From assembly GCA_002796835.1 (NCBI GenBank), contig LUGL01000002.1, positions 1-36,381 of the forward strand: a stretch of 36,381 nt of DNA, read 5' to 3'. The notes under the pieces were generated by a model, which did no database searches, had not been told where the DNA came from, and worked only from the letters and a program-made list of their open reading frames with translations. Of this stretch, positions 15,934-25,467 are shown piece after piece (position 1 is the first letter of the stretch; each line of letters opens with the position of its first letter). The DNA comes from Elainella saxicola E1 (GTDB taxonomy: Bacteria > Cyanobacteriota > Cyanobacteriia > Elainellales > Elainellaceae). The translations under genes and the position numbers were made by a program.

Positions 15934-17388
15934 ATGACTGCTGTGCCCGCCCCTCGACAGCCCTCCCAACCCTCTGACTTCACTGGTGGCAACTCTACCC
16001 CACCAGACATTACGCCTGTGTTTGCGTTGAAGGAACTGGTTTCCCGGCTGCATCGAGAGCAAAATAAGATTCAGGACTTGTTAAGCTCACTGGGGTTTGC
16101 CCTGCGGAGCTTCAAAAATCTTAATCAGTTTTTAGAACTCACTCCTTTAATTGCCAGTCGCGTCACCGATGCGGATGGGGGAGCGCTAGTTCTGTTTAAG
16201 CCCAATGGTCAAATGCGGTTGGAGCGGCTGCATTGCCAGGACAATAGTTGCCAGGATATTCGGGTGGCGATCGAAACTGCCACGCGTCAGTTAGCCGGTG
16301 GTCCAACCGCGATTCCACCCTATGGCAAAATGGTGCCGCAATTTAATAACCGCACTGCGGCGCTGGATTATCACGTCAATGCAACGCTGGGTTCCTCGGT
16401 GCAGCTATTTGGCACTGCCATTCTGACTAAGAATGTGGAGCGGGGACGCCTCTATGTATTTAGCCGCGATCCAGAATATACCTGGACAGAAACCCGTCAA
16501 AAGCTCGTGCGTCTGGTTGCCGATCAAACTGCCGTAGCAATCGAAAATGATGAGCTGACGGTCGAACTGCGCAAGAAAGAACGGCTCGATCGGGAGTTAG
16601 AAATTGGGGCTGAAATTCAGCTCCAGCTTTTACCCCGCCAGTGCCCAAAAATTGATGGCGTTGAAATTGCCGCCCTTTGTAAAACGGCGAATCGGGTGGG
16701 CGGTGATTATTACGATTTCATTCCGGCCAACTACGATCAATTCCGCAAAAAAGCAGGTGGCAGAACCGAGTCAGATAAATGGAGTCTGGCGATCGGTGAT
16801 GTCATGGGTAAGGGGGTTCCGGCTGGCCTGATTATGACCATGCTGCGGGGCATGCTGCGGGCAGAAGTGTTGAACGCCCACTCGCCTTCGCGCATTCTGC
16901 AACATCTGAATCACGTCATGTATGCCGATCTGGAAAATTCCAATCGGTTCGTGACGTTGTTTTACTCTGAATATGACGCTAAGACGCGCACCTTGTTTTA
17001 CAGCAATGCCGCCCACAATCCACCGCTGTTGTGGCAGGCCGCAACTGGCACGCTAAAACGTCTGGATACCCTGGGCATGCTGATTGGCTTAGATATGGAC
17101 AGCAAATATCACGAAGCTCAGGTGCAGCTCCAGCTCGGCGATACAATCATGTATTACACCGATGGCTTTACCGACGCAGCAAATCAAAGTGGCGATCGGT
17201 TTGATGAGGAGAATCTGGCCCGCCATTTTCAGTGGGCTTGTCAGCATTGCAATGGACCGCAGGCAATTCTGGAATATCTGTTTAACCAGGTGCAGAAGTT
17301 CATTGGCCCCGATCGCCACAATGAAGACGACATGACTTTGATTGTGATGCAAGTGAAGCCCGAACCAGCCCCTCCCAGTCTTCCATAA
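15934..17388 (+). CDS. GAF-domain SpoIIE/RsbU-type Ser/Thr phosphatase
   Basis: The 484-aa protein has a GAF-like sensory region (about 60-205), a short coiled linker (about 206-228, VELRKKERLDRELEIGAEIQ) and a PP2C/SpoIIE phosphatase domain (about 229-475). Metal-binding aspartates are visible in GGDYYDF (Asp258), GDVMGKGVPAG (Asp289), TDGFTDA (Asp410) and RHNEDDMTLI (Asp465/466). Such proteins usually dephosphorylate anti-sigma-factor antagonists in partner-switching pathways. No antagonist or anti-sigma gene is adjacent, so the target is unknown. No membrane segment is seen. A proline-rich N-terminus and C-terminus flank the domains. Confidence 0.92.
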   Translation: MTAVPAPRQPSQPSDFTGGNSTPPDITPVFALKELVSRLHREQNKIQDLLSSLGFALRSFKNLNQFLELTPLIASRVTDADGGALVLFKPNGQMRLERLHCQDNSCQDIRVAIETATRQLAGGPTAIPPYGKMVPQFNNRTAALDYHVNATLGSSVQLFGTAILTKNVERGRLYVFSRDPEYTWTETRQKLVRLVADQTAVAIENDELTVELRKKERLDRELEIGAEIQLQLLPRQCPKIDGVEIAALCKTANRVGGDYYDFIPANYDQFRKKAGGRTESDKWSLAIGDVMGKGVPAGLIMTMLRGMLRAEVLNAHSPSRILQHLNHVMYADLENSNRFVTLFYSEYDAKTRTLFYSNAAHNPPLLWQAATGTLKRLDTLGMLIGLDMDSKYHEAQVQLQLGDTIMYYTDGFTDAANQSGDRFDEENLARHFQWACQHCNGPQAILEYLFNQVQKFIGPDRHNEDDMTLIVMQVKPEPAPPSLP

Positions 17389-17469
17389 TTTTCTGCTTGC
17401 AAATCCAGGGAACTATGGCAAACTAGGGTTCGGTTGCTAACCCAATGTTTTGTGTGAGGTCTTGTGCTC

Positions 17470-17718
17470 ATGGTTGTCGATGTTTTTCAACAAGCCACGC
17501 CCTGGTTGGCTGATATTAGCTCTTGGGGCGATTTCCACCAAGGACTGCTGTGGCATTCCTCTTTTGATTGGAGTGTGTTAGCCCAATCTTTTGATACGGA
17601 TGTGTTTAAAAACACACGCACCATTCTGAATAATTTTGTTAAGTCAGGGCAGCTTTGGGCATTTCTAGGGGGACTGGTGGTTGGATATATCCTCCGCAGC
17701 GCCACCTCTTACGGTTGA
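17470..17718 (+). CDS. Small membrane protein of unknown function
   Basis: The 82-aa product has a polar, Trp- and Asp-rich N-terminal two thirds (SSWGDFHQGLLWHSSFDW) and one C-terminal membrane segment (about 61-75, QLWAFLGGLVVGYIL) with a short RSATSYG end. ATG 17470 is preferred; an in-frame GTG at 17464 is only 4 nt from GAGG at 17456-17459. It lies between the phosphatase and argH on the same strand. I do not recognise a named family; composition and frame integrity suggest a real gene. Confidence 0.6.
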   Translation: MVVDVFQQATPWLADISSWGDFHQGLLWHSSFDWSVLAQSFDTDVFKNTRTILNNFVKSGQLWAFLGGLVVGYILRSATSYG

Positions 17719-17931
17719 TCGATCGTTCCAACCCGCTGATTCATTTGCTCAAACTCCGATCGCTCACTGGGCAGAATACTCACTGGAGTCTCATCCCACA
17801 AACCGTACTCTATTGAGCAATGAATTGAAAAAATCGCTGCTAAAATACTCGATGCGAAGACGATGGCTACATCACGGCTGTAGTCTAGTTTGTGAAGCTC
17901 AACTTGCATTTCAACTGGTAGGAATCAGACC

Positions 17932-19344
17932 TTGGCAAATCCTTCCTCTGCTCAAACCTGGAGTCAGCGTTTTGAATCGGCTCTGCATCCCGTCATTGCT
18001 CAATTTAATGCCAGCATCGGCTTTGATATTGAATTGATTGAATATGACCTGACGGGGTCGCAAGCTCACGCGCAAATGTTGGCTCATACTGGCATCATTT
18101 CTCCTGAAGAAGGGGATCAGCTCGTGCAAGGATTAGAGCAGATCCGCCAGGAATATCGATCGGGCCAATTTCAACCGGGAATTGAAGCAGAAGATGTGCA
18201 TTTTGCGGTGGAGCGGCGATTAACCGAATTGCTGGGTGACGTGGGTAAAAAGCTGCATACGGCCCGATCGCGCAATGATCAGGTGGGAACGGATACACGG
18301 CTTTATTTACGCGACCAGATCCAGCAAATTCGCCAGCAAATTCTCGATTTTCAGGCGGTGCTGCTGCGGCAGGCCAGTCAGCATGTCGAAACCTTGATTC
18401 CGGGTTATACCCATTTGCAGCGGGCTCAACCCCTGAGCTTGGCCCATCATTTACTGGCCTATGTCGAGATGATGCAGCGGGATTGGTTACGATTAGGTGA
18501 AATTTATCATCGCGTGAATATCTCTCCCCTCGGCTGTGGCGCATTGGCAGGCACGACGTTTCCGATCGATCGCCATTATTCAGCCCAGCTTTTACAGTTT
18601 GAATCGGTTTATGCCAATAGCCTGGATGGGGTCAGCGATCGGGATTTTGCGATCGAGTTTCTCTGCGCTGCCAGTTTGATTATGGTTCACCTGTCCCGCT
18701 TTTCAGAAGAGATCATTCTCTGGGCCTCTGAAGAGTTTGGTTTCGTGACGCTGCGCGATAGCTGCTCCACCGGATCGAGCATCATGCCGCAGAAGAAGAA
18801 TCCAGATGTGCCAGAGTTGGTGCGCGGCAAAGTGGGCCGAGTGTTTGGCCACCTGCAAGCCCTGCTGGTGATGATGAAAGGATTGCCCCTGGCCTACAAC
18901 AAGGATTTGCAAGAAGATAAAGAGGCTATATTCGACGGCGTTAAAACTGTACAGGCTTGTCTAGCGGCTATAACCATTTTGATGGATGAAGGGTTGGAAT
19001 TCCGCACCCAGCGCCTGAATCAAGCCGTCGCTGAAGATTTCTCGAATGCGACTGATGTGGCAGATTATTTGGCCGCCAAGGGAGTGCCGTTCCGGGAAGC
19101 CTATAATCTGGTGGGCAAGGTGGTCAAAACTTCGCTGGCCGCAGGTAAATTGCTGAAGGATCTAACGTTAGAAGAGTGGCAGGCATTACATCCCGCTTTT
19201 GCAGCAGATATTTATGAGGCGATCGCTCCTCGACAGGTCGTCGCAGCCCGTAATAGCTTTGGCGGCACCGGCTTTGATCAGGTTCGGCAATCGCTGGCAA
19301 AGGCCCAGCATCGCTGGCAAGAAGCAGTAGATTCAAAAATTTGA
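17932..19344 (+). CDS. argH: Argininosuccinate lyase
   Basis: ArgH splits argininosuccinate into arginine and fumarate, the last step of arginine synthesis. The 470-aa protein shows the [13 protein letters not shown] substrate loop (about 109-121), the catalytic His161 in [10 protein letters not shown] and the family signature [12 protein letters not shown] (about 281-292), whose serine is catalytic. The start is TTG 17932: the upstream frame has no ATG before a stop at 17893, TAGGA (17919-17923) is 8 nt before TTG, and TWSQRFES follows at the usual distance. A TTG start may limit its translation. No other arg gene is nearby. Confidence 0.96.
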   Translation: MANPSSAQTWSQRFESALHPVIAQFNASIGFDIELIEYDLTGSQAHAQMLAHTGIISPEEGDQLVQGLEQIRQEYRSGQFQPGIEAEDVHFAVERRLTELLGDVGKKLHTARSRNDQVGTDTRLYLRDQIQQIRQQILDFQAVLLRQASQHVETLIPGYTHLQRAQPLSLAHHLLAYVEMMQRDWLRLGEIYHRVNISPLGCGALAGTTFPIDRHYSAQLLQFESVYANSLDGVSDRDFAIEFLCAASLIMVHLSRFSEEIILWASEEFGFVTLRDSCSTGSSIMPQKKNPDVPELVRGKVGRVFGHLQALLVMMKGLPLAYNKDLQEDKEAIFDGVKTVQACLAAITILMDEGLEFRTQRLNQAVAEDFSNATDVADYLAAKGVPFREAYNLVGKVVKTSLAAGKLLKDLTLEEWQALHPAFAADIYEAIAPRQVVAARNSFGGTGFDQVRQSLAKAQHRWQEAVDSKI

Positions 19345-19610
19345 GTTTTGAGTTTTGCAGCTTGGTTTGGCCTTGCTGAATTTATCGCTGGACGAGGATG
19401 TTGCAGCCCAATAGGGGATTGCGGCTAAATTCATAGACGGCTTTGCTTCATGTCAGTCGTAAACTTTACATTTATCTATGAAGAAACATGTATAGATATA
19501 AAGAGAAATCAAAGAAATTCTGGTCCTGCGGCTAATTCTGGGGCAGTACCCATTAGGATCAAAGACAATGAGGATCTCGTGTTAACCCCCGCGCAACTGA
19601 GCGATGACCT

Positions 19611-19874
19611 ATGCTGACCCAGGAATTTGATCGTGAAACAGAACGCTATCTAGCTGACATTTTGGCCTACCAAAATATGACGAGCGACGAGTTAATTCGT
19701 CAATTAATTCGCGATCGCTGGCTAACATTGCAGCAGGTTCCTGTCCAAACTGCGGAAGACGCCGCAGAGATAACGCCCGAACTGCCAAAACATAAAAACC
19801 AAAAGCAGCAAATTGCCGAGTTTGTTAGACGGAAATATCAGCGATCGCTGTCACTTCATCAATATCCTGTTTAA
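19611..19874 (+). CDS. Small RHH/CopG-like protein
   Basis: The 87-aa product begins with a segment (FDRETERYLADILAYQ, then MTSDELIRQLIRDRW) that resembles a ribbon-helix-helix unit: a short strand-like start and two helices. The C-terminal half is basic and polar (KHKNQKQQIAEFVRRKY). It could be a small DNA-binding protein or an antitoxin-like gene, but no toxin partner is adjacent. Start ATG 19611 has no good ribosome site. The gene is followed by a palindromic hairpin and the convergent methyltransferase gene. Confidence 0.5.
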   Translation: MLTQEFDRETERYLADILAYQNMTSDELIRQLIRDRWLTLQQVPVQTAEDAAEITPELPKHKNQKQQIAEFVRRKYQRSLSLHQYPV

Positions 19875-19920
19875 TTGGCATTGAATTCTCTACATATCCC
19901 TGCCGATTCTCGCATGGATA

Positions 19921-19944
19921 AACCACCCCACTAGCGAAGTGGTT
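19921..19944. repeat. Palindromic repeat between convergent genes
   Basis: AACCAC (19921-19926) and GTGGTT (19939-19944) flank the inner hairpin CCACT-AGCGA-AGTGG (19928-19942). The CCCACT...AGTGG type palindrome also occurs inside the MITE at 5038-5051 and is a common small repeat in cyanobacterial intergenic DNA. It may act as a bidirectional transcript end, though no U-run follows. Confidence 0.6.
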
Positions 19945-19957
19945 GTTTAGCTGGAAG

Positions 19958-20833
19958 CTAATGGATACCCCAGCGGCGTCGCCAACTTGAAGTTGATTCT
20001 AACTGGGATTGCTGCTGTTCCAAGGCATGGCGAGCCAGGATTTGATCGGCAGAATCGGTCAGGGTTGGATCGCGATAAGGAATGGCGGCACGGGTCTGCA
20101 AATGCTCTTGTTCCATCAATGACAAGGGTGGTAAGCTGCTGCCGTCCAGACTGGCGATCGTTCCCTGTGACCATTCATGCGGTAAATGGCTCTCTTCTAA
20201 CGGGATGCTGCCAATCTGTAAACCTGCGGTTTGTAAGGCCGATCGCACTGAAGCCGAGCGCGAATAGGTAGCCAGTTTTCCGGTCGGAGCAAGACATTGA
20301 GCAACCTGCTGAAAAAATTCGATCGTCCAGAGCTGAGGACAACGACGCGGCGAAAACGGATCGAAGAAGATGGCGTCGGCCTGAAAATTCTGCTGGTGGA
20401 CTTGCTGCACCGTTTGACGAGCATCTCCGATCAACAAGGTGGCTTGCAGGTAGTCATCCCTGAACTGATATTCCAACGCGAGAGCTCTTAGAATGCCCTG
20501 CACTCTCGGTGTCCAGATTTGAATTAAATCTGGCGCGATCGCAGCCTGCGGCACAGAGGCATCCAGTTCCAGCCCATAGACCGCAACGTGGCAATCGGGC
20601 TGAATCGCCCAAATCGTTTCCAGCGCTGCCGCCGTGTTATATCCCAATCCATAGCAAACATCGAGCAACCGAATATATCCCCGTTGGACTTGCTGAGTTA
20701 GATCGGTCGCTTGAGCAAATTTGACAAACGCTTCTGCCCTAGCTCCCTGACGTGAATGGAAAGCCTCACCAAATTCTTCTGAGAAAAAAGTGAAAGAACC
20801 ATCATCTGTCGGTTGGGGAATCCAGGCTGGCAT
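19958..20833 (-). CDS. MnmC-like tRNA methyltransferase domain protein
   Basis: The 291-aa product is a SAM-dependent methyltransferase of the MnmC/MnmD (DUF752) type, which finishes the mnm5s2U modification at tRNA wobble positions. It starts DDGSFTFFSEEFGEAFHSRQGA, typical of the family, and has the SAM-binding segment LLDVCYGLGYNTAAA and the catalytic-region motif DAIFFDPFSPRRCPQLWT. The FAD oxidase domain of bifunctional E. coli MnmC is absent, as in MnmD. The start ATG 20833 gives a normal N-terminus. It is likely monocistronic, downstream of nothing on its strand within 74 bases except the ABC transporter operon. Confidence 0.85.
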   Translation of the reverse strand: MPAWIPQPTDDGSFTFFSEEFGEAFHSRQGARAEAFVKFAQATDLTQQVQRGYIRLLDVCYGLGYNTAAALETIWAIQPDCHVAVYGLELDASVPQAAIAPDLIQIWTPRVQGILRALALEYQFRDDYLQATLLIGDARQTVQQVHQQNFQADAIFFDPFSPRRCPQLWTIEFFQQVAQCLAPTGKLATYSRSASVRSALQTAGLQIGSIPLEESHLPHEWSQGTIASLDGSSLPPLSLMEQEHLQTRAAIPYRDPTLTDSADQILARHALEQQQSQLESTSSWRRRWGIH

Positions 20834-20907
20834 GGCACGATCGCGATCGGGAATAGCGACGATCGTAACGCCATCTACTCAGGTTTGAATTTTGATTTTT
20901 CCTGGCA

Positions 20908-21687
20908 TTAGTGCAGAATTTGCGACAGAAATTTCTTGCTGCGTTCCTCTTTGGGATTGCTAAAGAACTCCGCAGGGGTCGCTTCTTCCACCAACAAACC
21001 GTCAGCCATTAACACCACTCGATCGGCCACTTCCCGCGCAAATCCGACTTCATGCGTGACGCAAACCATCGTCATGCCACTGCTAGCCAGAGTTCGCATG
21101 ACATCCAACACTTCCCGCACCATTTCTGGATCAAGCGCCGAGGTGGGTTCATCAAACAGCATCACTTTCGGCTGCATGGCTAGGGCACGGGCGATCGCGA
21201 CTCGCTGCTGCTGCCCCCCCGAAAGCTGTCCAGGAAACTTATTGGCCTGATTGAGAATGCCGACTCTTTCTAGCAACTGCATCGCCACTTCTTCCGCTTT
21301 AGCTTTCGGCCAGCGCCGCACCCATTTAGGAGCCAGGGTGACGTTTTGCAGCACGGTCAGGTGGGGAAACAGGTTGAACTGCTGAAACACCATCCCAACT
21401 TCTCGACGAATGGCGTCAATGTTCTTCAGGTCATGGCTGAGCTGAATCCCATCAATTTCGATCGAGCCTTTTTGATAAGGTTCTAACGCATTAAACGTGC
21501 GGATAAAGGTCGATTTACCGGAACCTGACGGCCCCATCACAACCACCACTTCTCCTTTGGTAACCGTTAAGCTAACGCCCTTGAGAACGTGAAAGTTGTT
21601 GTCGTACCATTTCTCAACATTTTTAGCGGTAATAATGGGCTCGGCGGAAGCCTTAGTATCCGTGGTTTCAATTTGTGGTTGTGTCAT
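20908..21687 (-). CDS. aapP: Amino acid ABC transporter ATPase (AapP/BgtA type)
   Basis: This 259-aa ATPase powers the polar amino acid importer encoded upstream. Walker A is GPSGSGKST (52-60), the signature [15 protein letters not shown], Walker [13 protein letters not shown] and the switch His in [17 protein letters not shown], all typical of the GlnQ/HisP/AapP family. The short extended N-terminus (about 19 residues before [11 protein letters not shown]) is ordinary. It is the last gene of a four-gene minus-strand cluster, 86 bases after the second permease. Confidence 0.94.
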   Translation of the reverse strand: MTQPQIETTDTKASAEPIITAKNVEKWYDNNFHVLKGVSLTVTKGEVVVVMGPSGSGKSTFIRTFNALEPYQKGSIEIDGIQLSHDLKNIDAIRREVGMVFQQFNLFPHLTVLQNVTLAPKWVRRWPKAKAEEVAMQLLERVGILNQANKFPGQLSGGQQQRVAIARALAMQPKVMLFDEPTSALDPEMVREVLDVMRTLASSGMTMVCVTHEVGFAREVADRVVLMADGLLVEEATPAEFFSNPKEERSKKFLSQILH

Positions 21688-21773
21688 GAGCTTGTTCCCT
21701 GTTGTGAGCTAAGTGATGGGCTAAGTTGTGATCTCAATATTTACTATCTTGCAAGCACCCGTCGATCAGCACG

Positions 21774-23027
21774 TCAGGCAGCTTCACCCGCAACATCAGG
21801 CGGCAGTACGGTCGGACGGGCCGTTCCCAGCTGTTTCTCTAAGCGACGGCTAGCCCAGGACATGGCAGAACAGCAAAGGAAGTAGATTAAGCCAATAAAC
21901 AGCAGCACTTCTCCATTTCGACCCAAATATTCTGGGTTGGCCAAAACGGTCTGCCCCATGCCCAATAACTCGGCAAAACCAACGATCGTCAACAACGAGG
22001 TATCTTTAAACAGACTAATAAATTGTCCAACGATCGTGGGAATCACAGCCTTCAATGCTTGCGGCAGCACAATCAGCGAAGTGGTCAACACTGGATTCAT
22101 GCCCAATGCTTTGGCTGCTTCGGTTTGGCCACGTGGCACCGCCTGCAACCCACCTCGCACATTTTCTGCAAGATAGGCTGCACTAAACAAAGTTAACCCC
22201 ACTAAAGCTCGCACAACCCGCCCCGTGCGGATATAGCCCGGTAAGGCTAACGGCACCAAGAGCTGAGAGGCAAAGAGGATGGTGATCAGCGGCAAGCCTC
22301 GAATCACTTCAATATAAATCACTGACAGCCAGCGAATAATCGGCAGTTCGCTGCGCCGACCCAACGCCAGCAGAACCCCTAAGGGAAATGACAGGACAAT
22401 ACTCACCACCGCAGCAAATAACGTCAGCAGCAGGCCACTAAAGTCATCTAACCGCACGGGAGCACCGAAAATCAAACCTCGCACCAGCGCATAAGAAACG
22501 ATAAACCCAAACAGCCACAGTAGCGGTAGCCAGGTTCCGAGCTGAGGCTGCACCCGCCCGATCTGCTGACCCACAAACGCCATCCCTACCAGCAGGATGA
22601 TTAACCCCAGCGAAATGGCGATCGAAACAGGATCAGTTAGCAGTGCCAGCACCAGCACCAGCGTTGCCGATAGGATGCCCAACATAATCAAGCCGCGTCG
22701 ATCGAGCAGCCGTGTGTCGCGGGACAGTACTCCCCAGGAGAACCCACCCAGGCCCATAATCACAGCTAAGCTAAGCCAAATCCGCCAGAGTAAATTGACG
22801 GGATAACGTCCAACCATCAACAGTTTGAAGTTAGACGGAATCACATCCCAGCGGGCACTCGTGAAGGCCCAGCTCAAGAGGGTCGTCAACACCCAGCCTA
22901 GAACCAAGACGCTAACGATTGTCAGCAATGTATTGAACCAATCGCCGAACAAATTTTTCTTGGCCCAGGCCGAAATGCTGGTTTGACGAGTCGGCGGTGC
23001 AGAAAACTGAGGAGTGGTAGTAGTCAT
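21774..23027 (-). CDS. aapM: Amino acid ABC transporter permease (AapM/NatH type)
   Basis: The 417-aa inner-membrane permease has several N-terminal helices (from about 35) and a C-terminal MetI-like domain with the loop contacting the ATPase (GLQAVPRGQTEAAKALGMNP). A long N-terminal extension ahead of the permease core is normal in the AapM group. The segment RGLPLITILFASQLLVPLAL and the following helices are intact. It is the third gene of the cluster. Its 5' leader holds three CTAACTTT repeats. Confidence 0.93.
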   Translation of the reverse strand: MTTTTPQFSAPPTRQTSISAWAKKNLFGDWFNTLLTIVSVLVLGWVLTTLLSWAFTSARWDVIPSNFKLLMVGRYPVNLLWRIWLSLAVIMGLGGFSWGVLSRDTRLLDRRGLIMLGILSATLVLVLALLTDPVSIAISLGLIILLVGMAFVGQQIGRVQPQLGTWLPLLWLFGFIVSYALVRGLIFGAPVRLDDFSGLLLTLFAAVVSIVLSFPLGVLLALGRRSELPIIRWLSVIYIEVIRGLPLITILFASQLLVPLALPGYIRTGRVVRALVGLTLFSAAYLAENVRGGLQAVPRGQTEAAKALGMNPVLTTSLIVLPQALKAVIPTIVGQFISLFKDTSLLTIVGFAELLGMGQTVLANPEYLGRNGEVLLFIGLIYFLCCSAMSWASRRLEKQLGTARPTVLPPDVAGEAA

Positions 23028-23053
23028 GAGGCAAAATGAGTGCTGTACGTTGG

Positions 23054-23089
23054 CTAACTTTGGTGGTCTAACTTTAATCGCCTAACTTT
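23054..23089. repeat. Three CTAACTTT direct repeats, 14-bp period, in the aapM leader
   Basis: CTAACTTT occurs exactly at 23054-23061, 23068-23075 and 23082-23089, each separated by 6 bases. The array lies 27-62 bases before the aapM start (minus strand). Regular phasing suggests a regulator or a slippage product. Confidence 0.6.
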
Positions 23090-23174
23090 GACAAAGGGTC
23101 AAGGATTGGGATTGCAAAACCAAGTCCGAAATTCAAACCGAATGCGAAAGCTGCCGAATCGGTGGAAATTATCG

Positions 23175-24332
23175 TTACCGCTCTTTCAACTGAACGCGCT
23201 GGTTGAACCAGTTCATGCCCAACGAAATAATGATGTTGATGGTCAGGTAGAAGATCATGATCAGCAGCACGACCTCCAGGACTCGCCCCGTTTGGTTATT
23301 GATCGTGAAGCTAACCTGAAAGAAGTCAGCATACGCAATCCCAGCAGCCAAACTAGAGTTTTTTGCCAAATTGGCATATTCACTAGTCAGCGGCGGAATC
23401 ATCACGCGCAATGCCTGCGGAAAGACCACCAGCCGCATGGCGAGGTTAGAGCGTAGACCCAAAGCTTGAGAGGCTTCCCACTGGCCTTTGGAAACGGACT
23501 GAATTCCGGCCCGAACGACCTCAGCAATGAAGGCCCCGGTATAGAGGACAAGGCCAAACAGCAGCGCGCTGTACTCTGAAGACACATACAAACCACCGTT
23601 GACCCGACCCGCTTCAAAGCTCGGCATCTCCCATTGCAGGCCAAACAGCAGTGCTAGCACGCCCACGACAGTCAGGGCGATCAGGATTTTCTGATAGCCT
23701 TGTCCAGCATTTCCGCCTTGCAGTTCCATGATCTTGAGCTGTCGCTGCCGCAGCACCAATCCCGCAATCAGACAAGCAATGATGACTGCTAATGCAATCA
23801 AAGTCCGGGCAGAAGCAGCAGGCCAGAGGATATCCATGCCTCGATTCGACAGAAAGGTGCCAAACGGAAGCTGCAAGGGTTGCTCAGGGGGAGGCAACCG
23901 TAAAAAGCCTGCTTGATAAATCAAAAAGAGTTGTAACAACAGCGGCGTGTTGCGAAACAGCTCAACATAAAGGGTGGAAATTTGACGCACGAGCCAGTTG
24001 TCAGAGAGCCGCGCAATTCCGGCAACAATGCCCACTAGCGTCGCCAAAACAATGCCCAGAATGATCACGCGCAATGTATTGGTCACGCCAACTAACAGCG
24101 CTCGCCCAAAGGGATCGGTCGGGCTGTAAGGAATGATGTGATCGCCAATTCCGAACGACGCAGGGTTGTTCAGAAAGCCAAACCCAAAGTTCAGTCCCAG
24201 CCGCCTGAAATTAACAGAAATGTTGTGAGCAATGATGGAAAGAATCACAATCACTACGGCCAGAACAACAATCTGTCCGACCAGTTTGAGAAAGCGATCG
24301 TCACGCCAAAGCGGAATCTTTTGTTCGTCCAT
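23175..24332 (-). CDS. aapQ: Amino acid ABC transporter permease (AapQ/NatG type)
   Basis: The 385-aa permease forms a heteromer with AapM. It has an N-terminal membrane segment (about 18-40), the DPFGRALLVGVTNTLRV start of the transmembrane domain, the ELFRNTPLLLQLFLIY segment and the ATPase-contact loop AGIQSVSKGQWEASQALGLR. The frame is open up to 24398, but the extra 22 residues lack similarity, and MDEQKIPLWRDDRF at 24332 is the typical start. It lies 82 bases after the binding-protein gene, across a stem-loop. Confidence 0.93.
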   Translation of the reverse strand: MDEQKIPLWRDDRFLKLVGQIVVLAVVIVILSIIAHNISVNFRRLGLNFGFGFLNNPASFGIGDHIIPYSPTDPFGRALLVGVTNTLRVIILGIVLATLVGIVAGIARLSDNWLVRQISTLYVELFRNTPLLLQLFLIYQAGFLRLPPPEQPLQLPFGTFLSNRGMDILWPAASARTLIALAVIIACLIAGLVLRQRQLKIMELQGGNAGQGYQKILIALTVVGVLALLFGLQWEMPSFEAGRVNGGLYVSSEYSALLFGLVLYTGAFIAEVVRAGIQSVSKGQWEASQALGLRSNLAMRLVVFPQALRVMIPPLTSEYANLAKNSSLAAGIAYADFFQVSFTINNQTGRVLEVVLLIMIFYLTINIIISLGMNWFNQRVQLKER

Positions 24333-24370
24333 AGAGCAGGAGCGAAGATACAAGTGAATGTATTCAAACA

Positions 24371-24401
24371 GGGCTGCGGTACAGAAGACCATCCGCAACC
24401 C
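24371..24401 (-). promoter_or_regulatory. Intercistronic stem-loop after the binding-protein gene
   Basis: GGGCTGCGG (24371-24379) pairs with CCGCAACCC (24393-24401), eight of nine positions, with a 13-nt loop. It begins 14 bases after the binding-protein stop on the minus strand and has no U-run. Such hairpins often stabilise the binding-protein mRNA and lower expression of downstream permeases. Confidence 0.5.
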
Positions 24402-24414
24402 TTAGAGTGGCGAC

Positions 24415-25467
24415 CTACCGGAACGGCGGCGAGTAAATCAACCCACCTTCCGTCCAGAGTTTGTTCAAGCCTCGTTCAAGCTGGAAGGGTTTACCAATAT
24501 TGCGATCGTAAATTTCGCCATAGTTACCAACATGTTTAATCACTCGTGCCACGAAATCATTGGGTAAGCCCATGTCAGTTCCCAGCGTTCCTTCTTTGCC
24601 CAACAGCCGCTTCACTTCAGGATCGGTGCTGGACTCAGATTGACTGAGGTTGGCTTGAGTAATGTCTGATTCTTCCGCCTGGAACGTGCCATAAATAATC
24701 CACTTCACCGCATCGGCCCATTTGGAATCATTGTTACGCACTGCTGGCCCCAGTGGCTCTTTAGAAATCACCTCATCTAACACCACATAGTTGTCTGGAC
24801 TGGGCAATGATTTCCGTCGGGCAGTTAGCTGCGATCGGTCAGATGTAGCTGCCTGACAGCGACCTTGAGTAAAGGCAGCATACAGCGCGTCTTCATCGTC
24901 AAACACAACGGGTGTAAAAGGAATATTCAACTTGCGGAAGCGATCGGTCAAGTTTTGCTCCGTCGTCGTTCCCGATTGCACACAGATGGATTTGCCGCTT
25001 AAGCCTTTGACATCTTTGACGCCAGACGCTTTGGTCACCAGCATGCCTTGACCGTCATAGAAGGTAGTGGGCTCAAACTCCAGGCCCAAGGCCGTATCCC
25101 GGTTGATTGTCCAGGTTGTATTGCGAATCAGAACATCGATTTCGCCTGCTGCCAATGCGGTGAACCGCTCTTGAGCGCTCAAATTGCGATATTCCACTTT
25201 AGAAGGATCATCAAACAGAGCAGCAGCAATGGCCCGACAATAATCCGCATCTAGACCAGAATATTCACCTTTACTATCAACAAAGCTGAAGCCTGGAAGT
25301 TGACCATTCACGCCACAGATCAAAGAACCACGGCTCAAGACTGTATCGAGGGTGCTCGTTCCAGAACCACCGCCCCCTCCAGCCGTTGTGTCATTTGAGG
25401 ATGCACAGGCAACTGCAATGGTTGCTGTCAACAGCGTTGCTAACAGCAAGGAAAGCCATTTACGCAT
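24415..25467 (-). CDS. aapJ: Amino acid ABC transporter substrate-binding lipoprotein (AapJ/NatF type)
   Basis: The 350-aa periplasmic binding protein has a signal sequence (MRKWLSLLLATLLTATIAV) and a probable lipidated Cys21 (AVAC, with Ala at -3 rather than the usual Leu). A Gly/Ser spacer follows, then the binding domain VLSRGSLICGVNGQLPGFSF...GLDADYCRAIAAALF and the WADAVKWIIYGTFQAEE region typical of the AapJ family. It captures polar amino acids for the AapQMP permease/ATPase complex. Nitrogen control by NtcA is common for such operons, but I did not find a clear GTA-N8-TAC site upstream. Confidence 0.93.
   Translation of the reverse strand: MRKWLSLLLATLLTATIAVACASSNDTTAGGGGGSGTSTLDTVLSRGSLICGVNGQLPGFSFVDSKGEYSGLDADYCRAIAAALFDDPSKVEYRNLSAQERFTALAAGEIDVLIRNTTWTINRDTALGLEFEPTTFYDGQGMLVTKASGVKDVKGLSGKSICVQSGTTTEQNLTDRFRKLNIPFTPVVFDDEDALYAAFTQGRCQAATSDRSQLTARRKSLPSPDNYVVLDEVISKEPLGPAVRNNDSKWADAVKWIIYGTFQAEESDITQANLSQSESSTDPEVKRLLGKEGTLGTDMGLPNDFVARVIKHVGNYGEIYDRNIGKPFQLERGLNKLWTEGGLIYSPPFR

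Noticed and set aside
17709-17909. 66-aa minus-strand frame with a short hydrophobic stretch
   Set aside because: No ribosome site, and it sits in the argH upstream region; composition does not support a real protein.
17681-18037. 118-aa plus-strand frame between the small membrane protein and argH
   Set aside because: It overlaps the argH N-terminus in another frame and has no coherent domain pattern.
19465-19496. Promoter with TTTACA and TATAGA before the RHH-like gene
   Set aside because: The spacing of 20 bp is too long and the pair overlaps a TATCTAT/ATAGATA inverted repeat, so it was not listed.
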